NCBI RefSeq assembly: GCF_001509795.1 | Contig: NZ_LLZN01000002.1 | Location: 1-64,000 of the forward strand | DNA: 64,000 bases | Direction: 5' to 3' | From: Streptomyces sp. NRRL WC-3605 | GTDB lineage: Bacteria; Actinomycetota; Actinomycetes; Streptomycetales; Streptomycetaceae | In this document: positions 50,117 to 58,146 of the stretch, piece after piece | Numbering within the stretch: position 1 is the first letter of the stretch | How the letters are laid out: each line of letters begins with the position of its first letter | The notes under the pieces: generated by a model | The model's input: the letters and a program-made list of their open reading frames with translations, nothing else | Told to the model about the DNA's origin: nothing | Database searches by the model: none | Program-made: the position numbers and the translations under genes

Positions 50117-51001
50117 CTAGTGCGTACGGACGACGGCGACCGGGCAGGGCGCGTGGTGGAGGACGGCCTGGCTGACCGAGCCCAGGAGCAGTCCGGTGAA
50201 GCCGCCCCGGCCGCGGGCGCCGACCACGAGGAGCCCGGCGTCCGCGCCCGCCTCGATCAGGGTGTGCCGGACCCGGCCGCGCACCAGCCGGCGCTCGACC
50301 CGCACGTCCGGATAGAGGTCCCCCATGCCGCCGAGGGCCTCGGCGAGCACCCGCTCCTCCTCGTCGTGCAGCCGCCCCTCGTCGTACGTGACGAAGGGCG
50401 GGTCGGCCGGTGAGGCGTAGGCGCGCTCGGTCCGGTTGCTCCACACGTGCAGTGCCACCAGGTCCGTGCCGTGCCGGGACGCCTGGGAGAAGGCGAACTC
50501 GACGGCGCCGCGGGCGGCGGGCGAGCCGTCGACGGCGAGCAGGACCGGTCCGGCCTGGCGGGGGTCGCCGCGCACCACGAGGACCGGGCAGGAGGCGTGG
50601 GCGGCGAGCTGTCCTGCGGTGGACCCCACCAGCAGGGTGCCGAAGCGGCCCAGGCCCCGGCTGCCGACGACGATCATGGACGCGGTGCGCGACTCGATCT
50701 CCAGCACCTCCACGGGGTCGCCGACGACGACCTCGTGGTCGGCCTGGACGCCGGGGGCCGCCGCGTGGGCACGCTGCTCGGCCTCGCCGAGCGTGCCGTC
50801 GATGAGCTGGGGCACCCCGGCCGCCGAGGCGGGCTCCCAGGGGCGGCCGCCGGCCGGTATGCGCGCGGGCGGCCTGCCGAAGGCGTGCACCACCCGCAGG
50901 GCGACACCGTGCGCGCGGGCCTCGCGGGCGGCGGTCTCCACCGCCGTGAGGCTCGACGGCGACCCGTCCACACCCACCACGACCGGGCCGGCCTCGTCCA
51001 T
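50117..51001 (-). CDS. Universal stress protein, two Usp domains
   Basis: A 294-residue tandem Usp protein. Domain 1 (about 5-145) has VVVGVDGSPSSLTAVETA and the ATP loop VGSRGLGRFGTLLVGSTAGQ; domain 2 (about 150-290) has VLLAVDGSPAARGAVEFA and VGARGRGGFTGLLLGSVSQAV. Both loops retain the GxxG-x9-GS/T pattern, so both may bind ATP, unlike the Usp gene at 21921. ATG 51001 has a GGAAAGGGGA ribosome site. It is convergent with ppk2 and both are probably stress-linked. A hairpin at 51092-51124 separates it from the SDR upstream. Confidence 0.9.
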   Translation of the reverse strand: MDEAGPVVVGVDGSPSSLTAVETAAREARAHGVALRVVHAFGRPPARIPAGGRPWEPASAAGVPQLIDGTLGEAEQRAHAAAPGVQADHEVVVGDPVEVLEIESRTASMIVVGSRGLGRFGTLLVGSTAGQLAAHASCPVLVVRGDPRQAGPVLLAVDGSPAARGAVEFAFSQASRHGTDLVALHVWSNRTERAYASPADPPFVTYDEGRLHDEEERVLAEALGGMGDLYPDVRVERRLVRGRVRHTLIEAGADAGLLVVGARGRGGFTGLLLGSVSQAVLHHAPCPVAVVRTH

Positions 51002-51091
51002 GGTCGTCCCCTTTCCGGGCCGCTTCCCCGCCCTTCCAGGGTCGCCCCGCGGCCGGTGTCCCGCACGGCTACGAGGAAGCCGCCGATCCGG

Positions 51092-51124
51092 AGGCCGGCC
51101 GGCGCCGGCGCGTCGGGCCGGCCT
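51092..51124. terminator. Terminator downstream of the SDR gene
   Basis: AGGCCGGCC at 51092-51100 pairs with GGCCGGCCT at 51116-51124. It lies between the SDR stop (51129, minus strand) and the universal stress protein start. Confidence 0.6.
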
Positions 51125-51128
51125 GTCC

Positions 51129-51881
51129 TCAGACCGCGAGGGCTCCGCCGTCGACGGGCAGGAGCACACCGTGGATGTGTGACGCGTCTTCACCGGCGAG
51201 GAAGATCACGGCTGCGGCGGTGTCCTGCACGCTGCCCGTGCGCCTGTCCGGGTTGCTCTCGGCGATCTTCTCCAGCATGGGGCGGAGTTCGTCGTTCGAC
51301 TCCGTCATGGTGGGTCCGGGTGCGACGGTGTTCACCCGCACCCCGTCGGCGGCCAGCTCCGCTGCCCACGACCTCGTCAGCGAGTGCAGGGCGGCCTTGC
51401 TGGCGCCGTACAGCGACGTGAACCTGATTCCCTCCACGCCGCCGATCGAGCCCATGTTGATCACGGAGCCGCCGCCGTTCTCCACCATGCCGGGCACCAG
51501 GGCTGCCGTCAGGAGATACGGAGCCTTGATGTTGACCTCCAGTACCCGGTCGATCTGCTCCTCGGTCGATTCGGTCATGGGGTGGGGCGGCACGAGGTAG
51601 GCCGCGTTGTTGACCAGAACGTCGATCGGCCGGCCCGCCAGGGCCGTCGCCTCCTGTGCGAGGCGGCGGATCTCGGAGCCGCCCGCGGAGAGGTCCGCCT
51701 CGACGAAGTGGGCGATGCCGCCCTCCGCGACGATTCCGTCGACCACCCGGGCGCCGTCCTCCGCCCCGAGTCCGGTCACGACGACGACGGCACCCTCACG
51801 GGCCATCGCCTCAGCGACACCGCGCCCGATCCCGCTCGTCGAGCCTGTGACCAGTGCTGCGCGCCCTTCGAGACGATTCAT
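51129..51881 (-). CDS. Short-chain dehydrogenase/reductase (classical SDR)
   Basis: A 250-residue NAD(P)-dependent oxidoreductase. Cofactor motif TGSTSGIG near residue 12, NNAA near 87, catalytic Ser in INMGSIGG near 136, and Tyr-Lys in YGASK near 150-154; the final PVDGGALAV is typical of the 3-oxoacyl-ACP reductase-like group. ATG 51881 has GGAGG 8 bases upstream; the open frame continues upstream across the operator region and is not used. Two tandem TTGCTTG-type palindromes lie at 51953-51997, 72 bases or more upstream, suggesting tight repression. Substrate unknown. Confidence 0.88.
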   Translation of the reverse strand: MNRLEGRAALVTGSTSGIGRGVAEAMAREGAVVVVTGLGAEDGARVVDGIVAEGGIAHFVEADLSAGGSEIRRLAQEATALAGRPIDVLVNNAAYLVPPHPMTESTEEQIDRVLEVNIKAPYLLTAALVPGMVENGGGSVINMGSIGGVEGIRFTSLYGASKAALHSLTRSWAAELAADGVRVNTVAPGPTMTESNDELRPMLEKIAESNPDRRTGSVQDTAAAVIFLAGEDASHIHGVLLPVDGGALAV

Positions 51882-51952
51882 GTCAGTACCTCCGGCTGTG
51901 CGGTGATATCGATGGACACGGAACGCCGAATCCTCGTCGACCACGTCCATAT

Positions 51953-51997
51953 TTGCTTGCTCAAGCAATAATATCAGATGCTTGCTTGCGCAAGTAC
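51953..51997. promoter_or_regulatory. Tandem operator pair upstream of the SDR
   Basis: TTGCTTG-CT-CAAGCAA at 51953-51968 is a perfect 7-bp inverted repeat; a second copy at 51982-51997 reads TTGCTTG-CG-CAAG followed by TAC. Centres are 29 bases apart. The AT-rich spacer AATAATATC may include the promoter -10. Probably a TetR or MarR-type repressor site. Confidence 0.6.
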
Positions 51998-52009
51998 TGC
52001 TCGACCCGG

Positions 52010-54406
52010 TCAGCCGGGGAGGACCAGCCGGGCCGTGTCACCGGGCTCGACGGAGACCTCGCGGTCCGGCAGCCGGAAGGTGATCGGCGAGATGTCGGAG
52101 GACGGCACCGTGATCTCCAGCAGTCCGCGTTCGAGACGCAGCCGTACGCCCCAGTTCCCCTGGTAGCGCAGCGAGAAGCCGTACGAGGACAGCTCGGGCA
52201 GCGGTACCGGGTCCAGGCGCAGGGCGCCGTCGCGGGTCTCCAGGCCGGTCAGGCCGCGCTGGACGAGGTCGAGGGTGCCGGCCATGGCGCCCAGGTGGAT
52301 GCCCTCGCCGGTGGTGCCGCCCTGCACGTCGGCGATGTCGCCCTGGAGGGCCTCCTGGACGAACGTCCACGCGTCGCTGCGCCGGCACCGGGCGAGCACC
52401 CAGCCGTGCACGAGGCCGCTGAGGGTGGAGCCGTGACTGGTGCGGTGCAGGTAGTACTCGACGGTGCGCCGCCACACGCCCTCGTCCAGCCGGTGCCCCA
52501 GCCGGCGGAACAGCGCGCCCAGTTCGGACGGTGAGAACAGGTAGCCGAGCATCAGGACGTCGGCCTGCTTGGACGCCTTGTAGCGGTTGACGGTGTCGCC
52601 CTCCGCCTCCAGGATCCGGTCGAGCCGCCGGATGTCGCCGTACCGCTGCCGGTAGCCGTGCCAGTCCAGCTCGGACAGCTCGCCGTAGCCCTCGAACTGG
52701 CTGATGACCCCGTCGTGGAAGGGGAGGTGCAGGGTGCGGGAGACCTCCTGCCAGCGTTCCAGCTCCCCGCCGTCCAGGGCGGTCCGCTCGACGAGTTCGC
52801 GGCGGCGCGGCTCGGGCAGGGTGTCCATGAGGTCGAGGGTGCGGGCGAGCACCCAGGCGGCGGTGACGTTCGTGTACGCGTTGTCGTCGAGCCCGGGGCT
52901 GTCGGCGTCCGGGTAGGCCTCGTGGTACTCGTCGGGTCCGACGACGCCCTTGATGCGGTGCCGGCCCAGGGCGTCGTCGTACTCGGCCCTGTCCGCCCAG
53001 AAACGCGCGATCTGGAGCAGCGTCTCGGCGCCCTTGGTGTGCAGGAAGTCCGTGTCGCCGCTGGCCTCGCAGTACTGCCAGACGTTGTACGCGATGGCCG
53101 AGCCGACGTGGTGCTGGAGCCAGGAGTGGTCGGGCAGCCAGCGCCCGGAGCGCGGGTTGAGGTGCAGCTGCTGGGTCTCCTCGCGTCCGTCGCTGCCGCT
53201 CTGCCACGGGTACATCGCGCCGCGCCGGCCGGCCCGCGCCGCGGTGGTGCAGGCCTGTTCGAGGCGCCGGTGGCGGTAGTGCAGCAGGGCGCGGGAGACC
53301 TCCGGGAAGTGCAGGTTGAGGAAGGGCAGGACGAACAGCTCGTCCCAGAAGACGTGGCCGCGGTAGGCCTCGCCGTGCAGACCGCGCGCGGGCACGCCGA
53401 CGTCGAGGTCGGCGGTGTGCGGGGAGAGGGTCTGCAGGACGTGGAAGAGGTGCAGCCGCAGGACGCGGCCGGGTTCGCCGGGCACGTCGAGTTCGGCGCG
53501 GCGCCACAGCTGGCCCCAGGCGACGCGGTGGGTGCCGGTCAGCGTGTCGAATCCGGGCGCGCGGGCGACGCGGTCGACGGCGGCGTGCAGGGGGTCGCTG
53601 ATGGCGGGGTCGTGGGAGGTGTGCAGGGCGACGGTCTTGTCGACGGTGGCGGGGCGGCCGGGCGCGAGGTCGAGGGTGACGCACTGGACGATCCGGGAGG
53701 TCTCCCAGCGGACCGTGACGGGGGCGTCGGCGGTGAGCCGGGCGGCGAGGCCGATCCGCACGTCGGACGTACGGGTGCGGCAGCGCAGCCAGACCGCGTC
53801 CGGGGCGGAGGTGCCGGTGTGCACGTGGGTGAGGTGCCGGCCGTCGAGGTCCCGGTAGCGCGGGACGCCCGCGTTGGTCACTCCCCCGTCCAGGGCCGCC
53901 TCCACCTCCAGCGGTCCGGTGAGGCCCTCGGCGGTGAACCAGGTGCGCAGCGCGGCGACATGGGGGTCGGCCATGTGCACCAGCCGCCGCTGACGCACGG
54001 TCAGGATGCGTCCGCCGCCGAGGCTGTACCGGGTGGTGCGCTCCAGCACGCCCGCGGCCAGGTCGAGGCCCTGCCGGTGCTCCAGCACGTCCGCGGAGTC
54101 GGGGTCGATCCAGTCCCCCTCGGGCAGGCGGTAGCGCAGTGGAAGCCAGTTGGGGACGTTGACCATGTCCTCGTTCTCGACCTCGCGGCCCGAGACCTCC
54201 GAGGTGAGGCGGTTGTAGATGCCCGCCACATAGGTCCCCGGGTAGTGGACGTCGTCGGCGTCGCACTCGGGGAGCGCGCCCCGGGTGGCGAAGTAGCCGT
54301 TGCCGAGCGTGCACAGGGACTCCCGCAGCCGCTCGTCGGCGGCCTTGTACCCCTCGTACTCCCAGCTCCAGCCGTCCACCTCGGCGTCGCGGCCCACGTC
54401 CGTCAC
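52010..54406 (-). CDS. Glycoside hydrolase family 65 phosphorylase
   Basis: A 798-residue disaccharide phosphorylase of the trehalose/maltose/kojibiose family GH65. It uses inorganic phosphate to give beta-glucose 1-phosphate and a sugar. The N-terminal beta-sandwich (about 1-280) is followed by the (alpha/alpha)6 barrel. The catalytic acid is Glu493 in VVGPDEYHE; FWDELFVLPFL near 345 and YKASKQADVLML near 615 are family motifs. GTG 54406 overlaps the stop of the upstream HAD gene (GTGA), and the upstream GGAGG is inside that gene. The HAD neighbour should turn beta-glucose 1-phosphate into glucose 6-phosphate, making a complete pathway. Exact disaccharide cannot be read. Confidence 0.92.
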   Translation of the reverse strand: MTDVGRDAEVDGWSWEYEGYKAADERLRESLCTLGNGYFATRGALPECDADDVHYPGTYVAGIYNRLTSEVSGREVENEDMVNVPNWLPLRYRLPEGDWIDPDSADVLEHRQGLDLAAGVLERTTRYSLGGGRILTVRQRRLVHMADPHVAALRTWFTAEGLTGPLEVEAALDGGVTNAGVPRYRDLDGRHLTHVHTGTSAPDAVWLRCRTRTSDVRIGLAARLTADAPVTVRWETSRIVQCVTLDLAPGRPATVDKTVALHTSHDPAISDPLHAAVDRVARAPGFDTLTGTHRVAWGQLWRRAELDVPGEPGRVLRLHLFHVLQTLSPHTADLDVGVPARGLHGEAYRGHVFWDELFVLPFLNLHFPEVSRALLHYRHRRLEQACTTAARAGRRGAMYPWQSGSDGREETQQLHLNPRSGRWLPDHSWLQHHVGSAIAYNVWQYCEASGDTDFLHTKGAETLLQIARFWADRAEYDDALGRHRIKGVVGPDEYHEAYPDADSPGLDDNAYTNVTAAWVLARTLDLMDTLPEPRRRELVERTALDGGELERWQEVSRTLHLPFHDGVISQFEGYGELSELDWHGYRQRYGDIRRLDRILEAEGDTVNRYKASKQADVLMLGYLFSPSELGALFRRLGHRLDEGVWRRTVEYYLHRTSHGSTLSGLVHGWVLARCRRSDAWTFVQEALQGDIADVQGGTTGEGIHLGAMAGTLDLVQRGLTGLETRDGALRLDPVPLPELSSYGFSLRYQGNWGVRLRLERGLLEITVPSSDISPITFRLPDREVSVEPGDTARLVLPG

Positions 54407-55164
54407 TTCGGCTCTCCTCCCACGCACAGTTCCCCGAGGTCGCGTACGACGATGTCGGCGCCGTGCCGCAGCAGGCGCGCGGCGGTGTCCTCCCCGGCCG
54501 CCCGGTCCACGCCGACGACCAGGGCGAAGCCGCCGCGCCGTCCCGCCTCCACGCCGGCCAGGGCGTCCTCGACGACGGCGGCCCGTCCGGCGGGCACGCC
54601 GAGCCGGCCGGCCGCCTCCAGGAACAGGTCGGGTGCCGGCTTGCCCGCGAGGCCCAGCCGGGCCGCCTCGCCGCCGTCCACGAGGGCGTCGAACAGGTCG
54701 AGCACCCCGGCCCGGCTCAGCAGTTCCCCGGCGTGCCGGGACGCGGAGGCGGCGGCCCGGGGCACTCCCGCCGCCCGCAGCTCCCGCACCAGCCGCACGG
54801 TCCCCGGGTAGGCGTCGACGCCCTGCTCCCGGAGCCGGTCGGTGAACAGGCGCTCCTTGGCCGCGGCGACGTCCCGCACGGTCTCGGGGGTGGCGTCGAC
54901 ACCGCGCGCGGCGAGGAATGCGGCGGCCCCGTCGAGCCGGGATCTGCCGTCCACGTGGCGCAGGTAGTCGTCCCGTACGTCGAAGGGGCGGCGCGCCGCG
55001 GGGTCGGCGGGCGGGTGCGCGCGCAGGTAGTCGTCGAAGGCCACCTTCCACGCCGCCGCGTGCACCTTGGCGGAGTCGGTGATCACCCCGTCGGTGTCGA
55101 AGACGACGGCGGCCACGCCCCGCAGGACGGGAGCGAGGGACCCTTCGGGCGCGGGGGCGGTCAC
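54403..55164 (-). CDS. HAD phosphatase/beta-phosphoglucomutase-type enzyme
   Basis: A 253-residue HAD-superfamily enzyme. Motif I is VFDTDGVITDS near residue 21 (nucleophile Asp in DxD), with the cap domain at about 30-120, AASASRHAGELL near 135, LAGKPAPDLF near 172 with the catalytic Lys, and VVEDALAGVEAGRRGG near 195 with the metal Asp. This is the beta-phosphoglucomutase/trehalose-6-phosphatase-like subclass. It overlaps the GH65 gene by four bases, which argues for beta-phosphoglucomutase, converting the phosphorylase product to glucose 6-phosphate. GTG 55164 has a weak ribosome site, and a short ORF overlaps it upstream. Confidence 0.85.
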   Translation of the reverse strand: MTAPAPEGSLAPVLRGVAAVVFDTDGVITDSAKVHAAAWKVAFDDYLRAHPPADPAARRPFDVRDDYLRHVDGRSRLDGAAAFLAARGVDATPETVRDVAAAKERLFTDRLREQGVDAYPGTVRLVRELRAAGVPRAAASASRHAGELLSRAGVLDLFDALVDGGEAARLGLAGKPAPDLFLEAAGRLGVPAGRAAVVEDALAGVEAGRRGGFALVVGVDRAAGEDTAARLLRHGADIVVRDLGELCVGGEPK

Positions 55165-55280
55165 GGCCGGTGCCCTGGACGGATGAGGGGCGGGAACGGG
55201 CGGGCCGCCGGGGGAAGCGGTGCCGGTGGGCCGTCCGGGTGGTGGCCTGCCGGGCCGGCGTCGCGGATCGTGAGGTCCAC
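55161..55280 (-). CDS. Possible 39-residue leader ORF upstream of the HAD-GH65 operon
   Basis: A GTG-started 39-codon frame (minus strand, 55280 to 55161), preceded by GGGAGGTGAGGAGG, ends in TGA overlapping the HAD start (GTGA). It would be translationally coupled to the HAD gene, which has a poor ribosome site of its own. The peptide begins VDLTIRDAG and is Pro-rich. No family recognised. Its coding status is unproven; it could be chance. Confidence 0.4.
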   Translation of the reverse strand: MDLTIRDAGPAGHHPDGPPAPLPPAARPFPPLIRPGHRP

Positions 55281-55410
55281 GGCCTCCTCACCTCCCTGTC
55301 ACGGCGGTCCCGCGTCCGGCGGGATCCGCTCATGGGTACCCGCCGATCCTCGCCCTGTCACCACCGTGCCCCCCATGGGCCGAACGTCCCGCGCGGCGGA
55401 CAGAGTGGGG

Positions 55411-56130
55411 TCACAGCAGGGACGATCCGCCGCTCAGCTGCGGGTACAGGGCCTCGGTCCCCTGGGACAGCACGCCCTGCACGCGCCGGCTGACGTCGTC
55501 GGCGACCACCTCGTGCAGCCCGGCGCCGACGCCCTCCAGGGTCGCGCGGGCCACCACGGCGGGGTCGGCCTTCGGGCCGGGCACGGCGGCCGCCATGTCC
55601 GTGGCGAGATAGCTGACGTGCAGGGCGGTGACCTGGGTCCCCTGGTCCGCGAGGGCCAGCCGCAGGGCGTTCGTCACCGACCACTCGGCGGACTTCGCGG
55701 CGGCGTATCCGGCGCTGGGGACGATGGACAACCAGGACAGCACGGACAGGACGTTGACGAGGGCACCGCCGCCGTTGCGCCCGAGCACGGGGGCGAAGGC
55801 CCGGCTCATGGCGAGCGTGCCGAGCACATGGGTCTCGAACTCCGTGCGGAACGAGTCGAGTTCCGTGGTGAGGATGTGCGCCCGGGTCGTGGAGCCGGCG
55901 TTGTTGATCAGCAGGGTGACGTCCTGGGCGAGGTCGGCGGCGGCGAGGACCGACGCGTGGTCGGTGATGTCCACGGCGACGGGTTCGGCCTCCGGCACGG
56001 TGATCTTCGCGGGATCACGGGCCCCGGCGTAGACCTTGGCGGCTCCGGCGTCGAGCAGTGCCCGGACGAACTGCTCGCCGAGCCCGCGGTTGGCTCCGGT
56101 GACGAACGCGACAGACCCTTCCACCTTCAT
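55411..56130 (-). CDS. Short-chain dehydrogenase/reductase
   Basis: A 239-residue NAD(P)-dependent oxidoreductase. Motifs are TGANRGLG near residue 11, NNAG near 75, a Ser region (LVNVLSVLSW near 125) and catalytic YAAAK near 143-147. Cofactor-type residues (GARDPAKI, near 37) suggest NADP. It falls in the SDR group often called cyclopentanol/retinol-type oxidoreductases. ATG 56130 with GGGAAGG upstream is preferred over the longer open frame. ATCGCC direct repeats at 56220-56237 lie upstream. It is the last of three reductase-type genes in this stretch (SDR, SDR, F420-like), but each has its own upstream region. Confidence 0.88.
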   Translation of the reverse strand: MKVEGSVAFVTGANRGLGEQFVRALLDAGAAKVYAGARDPAKITVPEAEPVAVDITDHASVLAAADLAQDVTLLINNAGSTTRAHILTTELDSFRTEFETHVLGTLAMSRAFAPVLGRNGGGALVNVLSVLSWLSIVPSAGYAAAKSAEWSVTNALRLALADQGTQVTALHVSYLATDMAAAVPGPKADPAVVARATLEGVGAGLHEVVADDVSRRVQGVLSQGTEALYPQLSGGSSLL

Positions 56131-56219
56131 GCGCGTACCTTCCCGGCAGGTGGTCCGGGGGCCGACGACCGGTCGCTCACGCTGCGGTCGGCCGCCCCGT
56201 GGCGGTCCTCCGAAGCTAT

Positions 56220-56237
56220 ATCGCCTGACCAATCGCC
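56220..56237. promoter_or_regulatory. Direct repeats upstream of the SDR at 55411
   Basis: ATCGCC-TGACCA-ATCGCC is a direct repeat with 12-base period, 90 bases upstream of the SDR start. It may be a regulator site; alternatively chance. Confidence 0.3.
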
Positions 56238-56316
56238 ACCACTTGACACCGGACGCGCCCCGCGGCCCCGTGCCCGGAACGGGTCGTCACCGTCCCGGGC
56301 ACGGAAACCGCGCGGG

Positions 56317-57081
56317 TCACCAGGCGCTCGCGCCGCCGTCTACGGGGTAGTCGGCGCCGGTGATGTAGCTTGCCCGGTCCGAGGCGAGGAACGCGGCGAG
56401 TTCGACGATCTCCTCGGGGCGGGCGAACCGCTTGAGGAGCGTCTTGGCGGTGATCGCGTCCCGGGCGGCCTGGTTGTCGCCGAGGTCGCGGTCGCTGGCC
56501 GGGGTGAGCACGGGTCCGGGGCTGATGGCCACCGCGCGGATGCCGTGCGGTGCCCCCTCCAGCGCGAGCTGCCGGGTCATGCCGATGACACCGGCGTTGG
56601 CGGCGGTGTGGGCGACCATCGGAGGGGTGGCACCGGCGATGAGACCGGCTTCCGAGGCGACGTTGATGATGACGCCGCCGCCGCGCCTGACCAGGTGCGG
56701 CCAGGTGAACTTCGACACCAGGAAGGGAATGTCGAGTTCCCCGGCGACGGTCGCGTGCCAGTCCTCCACCGAGAAGTCGGGCATCGGGCCGAAGCGCTGC
56801 ATGGCCGCGTTGTTGTAGATCACGTCGAGTCCGCCGTACGCCGCGGCCGCCTCCTCGGCGAGCCGGCGCACCGCGTCCGCGTCGGTGAGGTCGACCGGGG
56901 CGATGCCCGTCATCTCACCGCCCGCGCGGCGGACGAGTCCGGCCGTCTCCTCGTTGGCGGCGACCTGGATGTCGGCGCCGACGATACGGGCGCCTTCGCG
57001 GGCGAAGATCTGGGCCGCGACCCGGCCCATGCCGCCCGCGGTGCCGGTGATGAGCGCCACCTTGCCGTCGAGTGTTCCCAT
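56317..57081 (-). CDS. SDR-fold protein with altered catalytic Tyr/Lys
   Basis: A 254-residue SDR-fold protein. Cofactor binding seems intact (TGTAGGMG near residue 14, VGADIQ near 36, NNAA near 91), and VASEAG carries Ser. The catalytic YxxxK is replaced by HxxxN: the segment reads MVAHTAANAGVIG, near residues 153-163, where a classical SDR has Y-S-A-S-K. The tail PVDGGASAW is normal. Such a change should abolish ordinary hydride-transfer chemistry, so it may be a binding/regulatory protein, an unusual catalyst or a decaying gene. ATG 57081 has AGGAG upstream. A TGCTTGA palindrome at 57160 lies 79 bases upstream. Confidence 0.85.
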   Translation of the reverse strand: MGTLDGKVALITGTAGGMGRVAAQIFAREGARIVGADIQVAANEETAGLVRRAGGEMTGIAPVDLTDADAVRRLAEEAAAAYGGLDVIYNNAAMQRFGPMPDFSVEDWHATVAGELDIPFLVSKFTWPHLVRRGGGVIINVASEAGLIAGATPPMVAHTAANAGVIGMTRQLALEGAPHGIRAVAISPGPVLTPASDRDLGDNQAARDAITAKTLLKRFARPEEIVELAAFLASDRASYITGADYPVDGGASAW

Positions 57082-57159
57082 GGCACTGCTCCTGAGTGTG
57101 AGGCGCGTGGAGCGGGGGTGCGCCACGCGGTGGGGGCGGGGCTCTGAGGCCTCGCATTT

Positions 57160-57177
57160 TGCTTGACTCGTCAAGCA
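57160..57177. promoter_or_regulatory. TGCTTGA palindrome, copy 1
   Basis: TGCTTGA-CTCG-TCAAGCA is a perfect 7-bp inverted repeat, 79 bases upstream of the altered SDR (minus strand). It matches the site at 58010-58027 in 15 of 18 positions. Confidence 0.6.
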
Positions 57178-57239
57178 TTCTCCTCAACCACACCCGGCGC
57201 CGATCCATTCCCGGGCAACCCGCCTTCTCAGGCCGCCTC

Positions 57240-57953
57240 TCAGGCCGCCTCGCCGGACGCCGTCGGGGCCGCCGCGCGGACCCGGCTGACGGCGCGGCCC
57301 AGCTCGGTCCGCGGGAACCGGTCGAGCATGGCGCGCAGTTCACCGGCGCCGACGTACGCGCCGAACGGTTCGGTGCCCGGCTGGAGCCGCACGCCGTCGA
57401 CGAGGGTCCCGGCCACCACCGGGTCGAAGCCGAGACTCCGGACCAGCCGGGCCACGACCGACCGGTCCTCGGGGCGGTCGCCGGCGAGGGCGATCGCCGT
57501 GCGGTCGGCGGCGCCTGCGGGCCGGGCCCCGCCCTCCAGGTCGCGGTAGCCCACGTGGTTGAACGCCTTGACCACGCGCGCGTCCGGCAGGAACGCCTGG
57601 ACCAGTTCGCTGGTGGAGCGGCGCGGGTCGGCGAACTCCACGCGCACGCCGTCGGTCTCCCACCAGTGGTTCATGGCGTCGACCACCAGCCTGCCCCGCA
57701 GCGCCTCCACCGGGAGGTCCCGGTACCGGCCCAGGGGCAGGGCGAGGATCACCACGTCGGCGGCAGCGGCGGCCTCGGCGGCGGTGACCGGGACCGCGCC
57801 GGGGGCGAGGAGGTCCACGGTGAGGGCGATCGCGGCGGGCTCGCCCGAGCCCGCGATCAGCACCCGGTGGCCCGCGGCGAGGGCGAGCCGGGCCAGTGCG
57901 GTGCCGAGCCTGCCGGCGCCGAGGATGCCGATCGTGCGTATGTCCGTGCCCAT
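57240..57953 (-). CDS. F420:NADP oxidoreductase-like (NPD/FNO) protein
   Basis: A 237-residue Rossmann-fold protein of the F420-dependent NADP reductase family. The N-terminal NADP motif is [23 protein letters not shown] near residue 8, with AGSGEP near 35 in place of the usual basic residues, [12 protein letters not shown] near 67, and VVDAMNHWW near 90. The middle and C-terminal halves are typical ([13 protein letters not shown] near 128, [22 protein letters not shown]). It could reduce F420 with NADPH or act on another substrate. ATG 57953 has GGAAGGA upstream. It is divergent from the MBL gene, sharing the 58010 operator. Confidence 0.82.
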   Translation of the reverse strand: MGTDIRTIGILGAGRLGTALARLALAAGHRVLIAGSGEPAAIALTVDLLAPGAVPVTAAEAAAAADVVILALPLGRYRDLPVEALRGRLVVDAMNHWWETDGVRVEFADPRRSTSELVQAFLPDARVVKAFNHVGYRDLEGGARPAGAADRTAIALAGDRPEDRSVVARLVRSLGFDPVVAGTLVDGVRLQPGTEPFGAYVGAGELRAMLDRFPRTELGRAVSRVRAAAPTASGEAA

Positions 57954-58009
57954 CGGGCTGTCCTTCCTTTCGGTCCGGGCCGGCAAGCGCGGGCGCACGG
58001 CCGCCGTTT

Positions 58010-58044
58010 TGATTGACACGTCAAGTATCACTCAGCATACTTGA
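58010..58044. promoter_or_regulatory. TGCTTGA palindrome, copy 2, overlapping a longer inverted repeat
   Basis: TGATTGACACGTCAAGTA (58010-58027) matches copy 1 in 15 of 18 positions. Its right arm also starts a second inverted repeat, TCAAGTAT (58021-58028) with ATACTTGA (58037-58044) across an 8-base spacer. All of it lies between the divergent F420-like and MBL genes and could control both. Confidence 0.6.
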
Positions 58045-58146
58045 CCCACGCCCCGCCGGTGGTGCCGTAGATTCCGTGACATCACGATCGTTTTCCTCCC
58101 ACGCACGCTCTCGGCACCATGTGCCCGACCATCGGACGGAGTCGCC

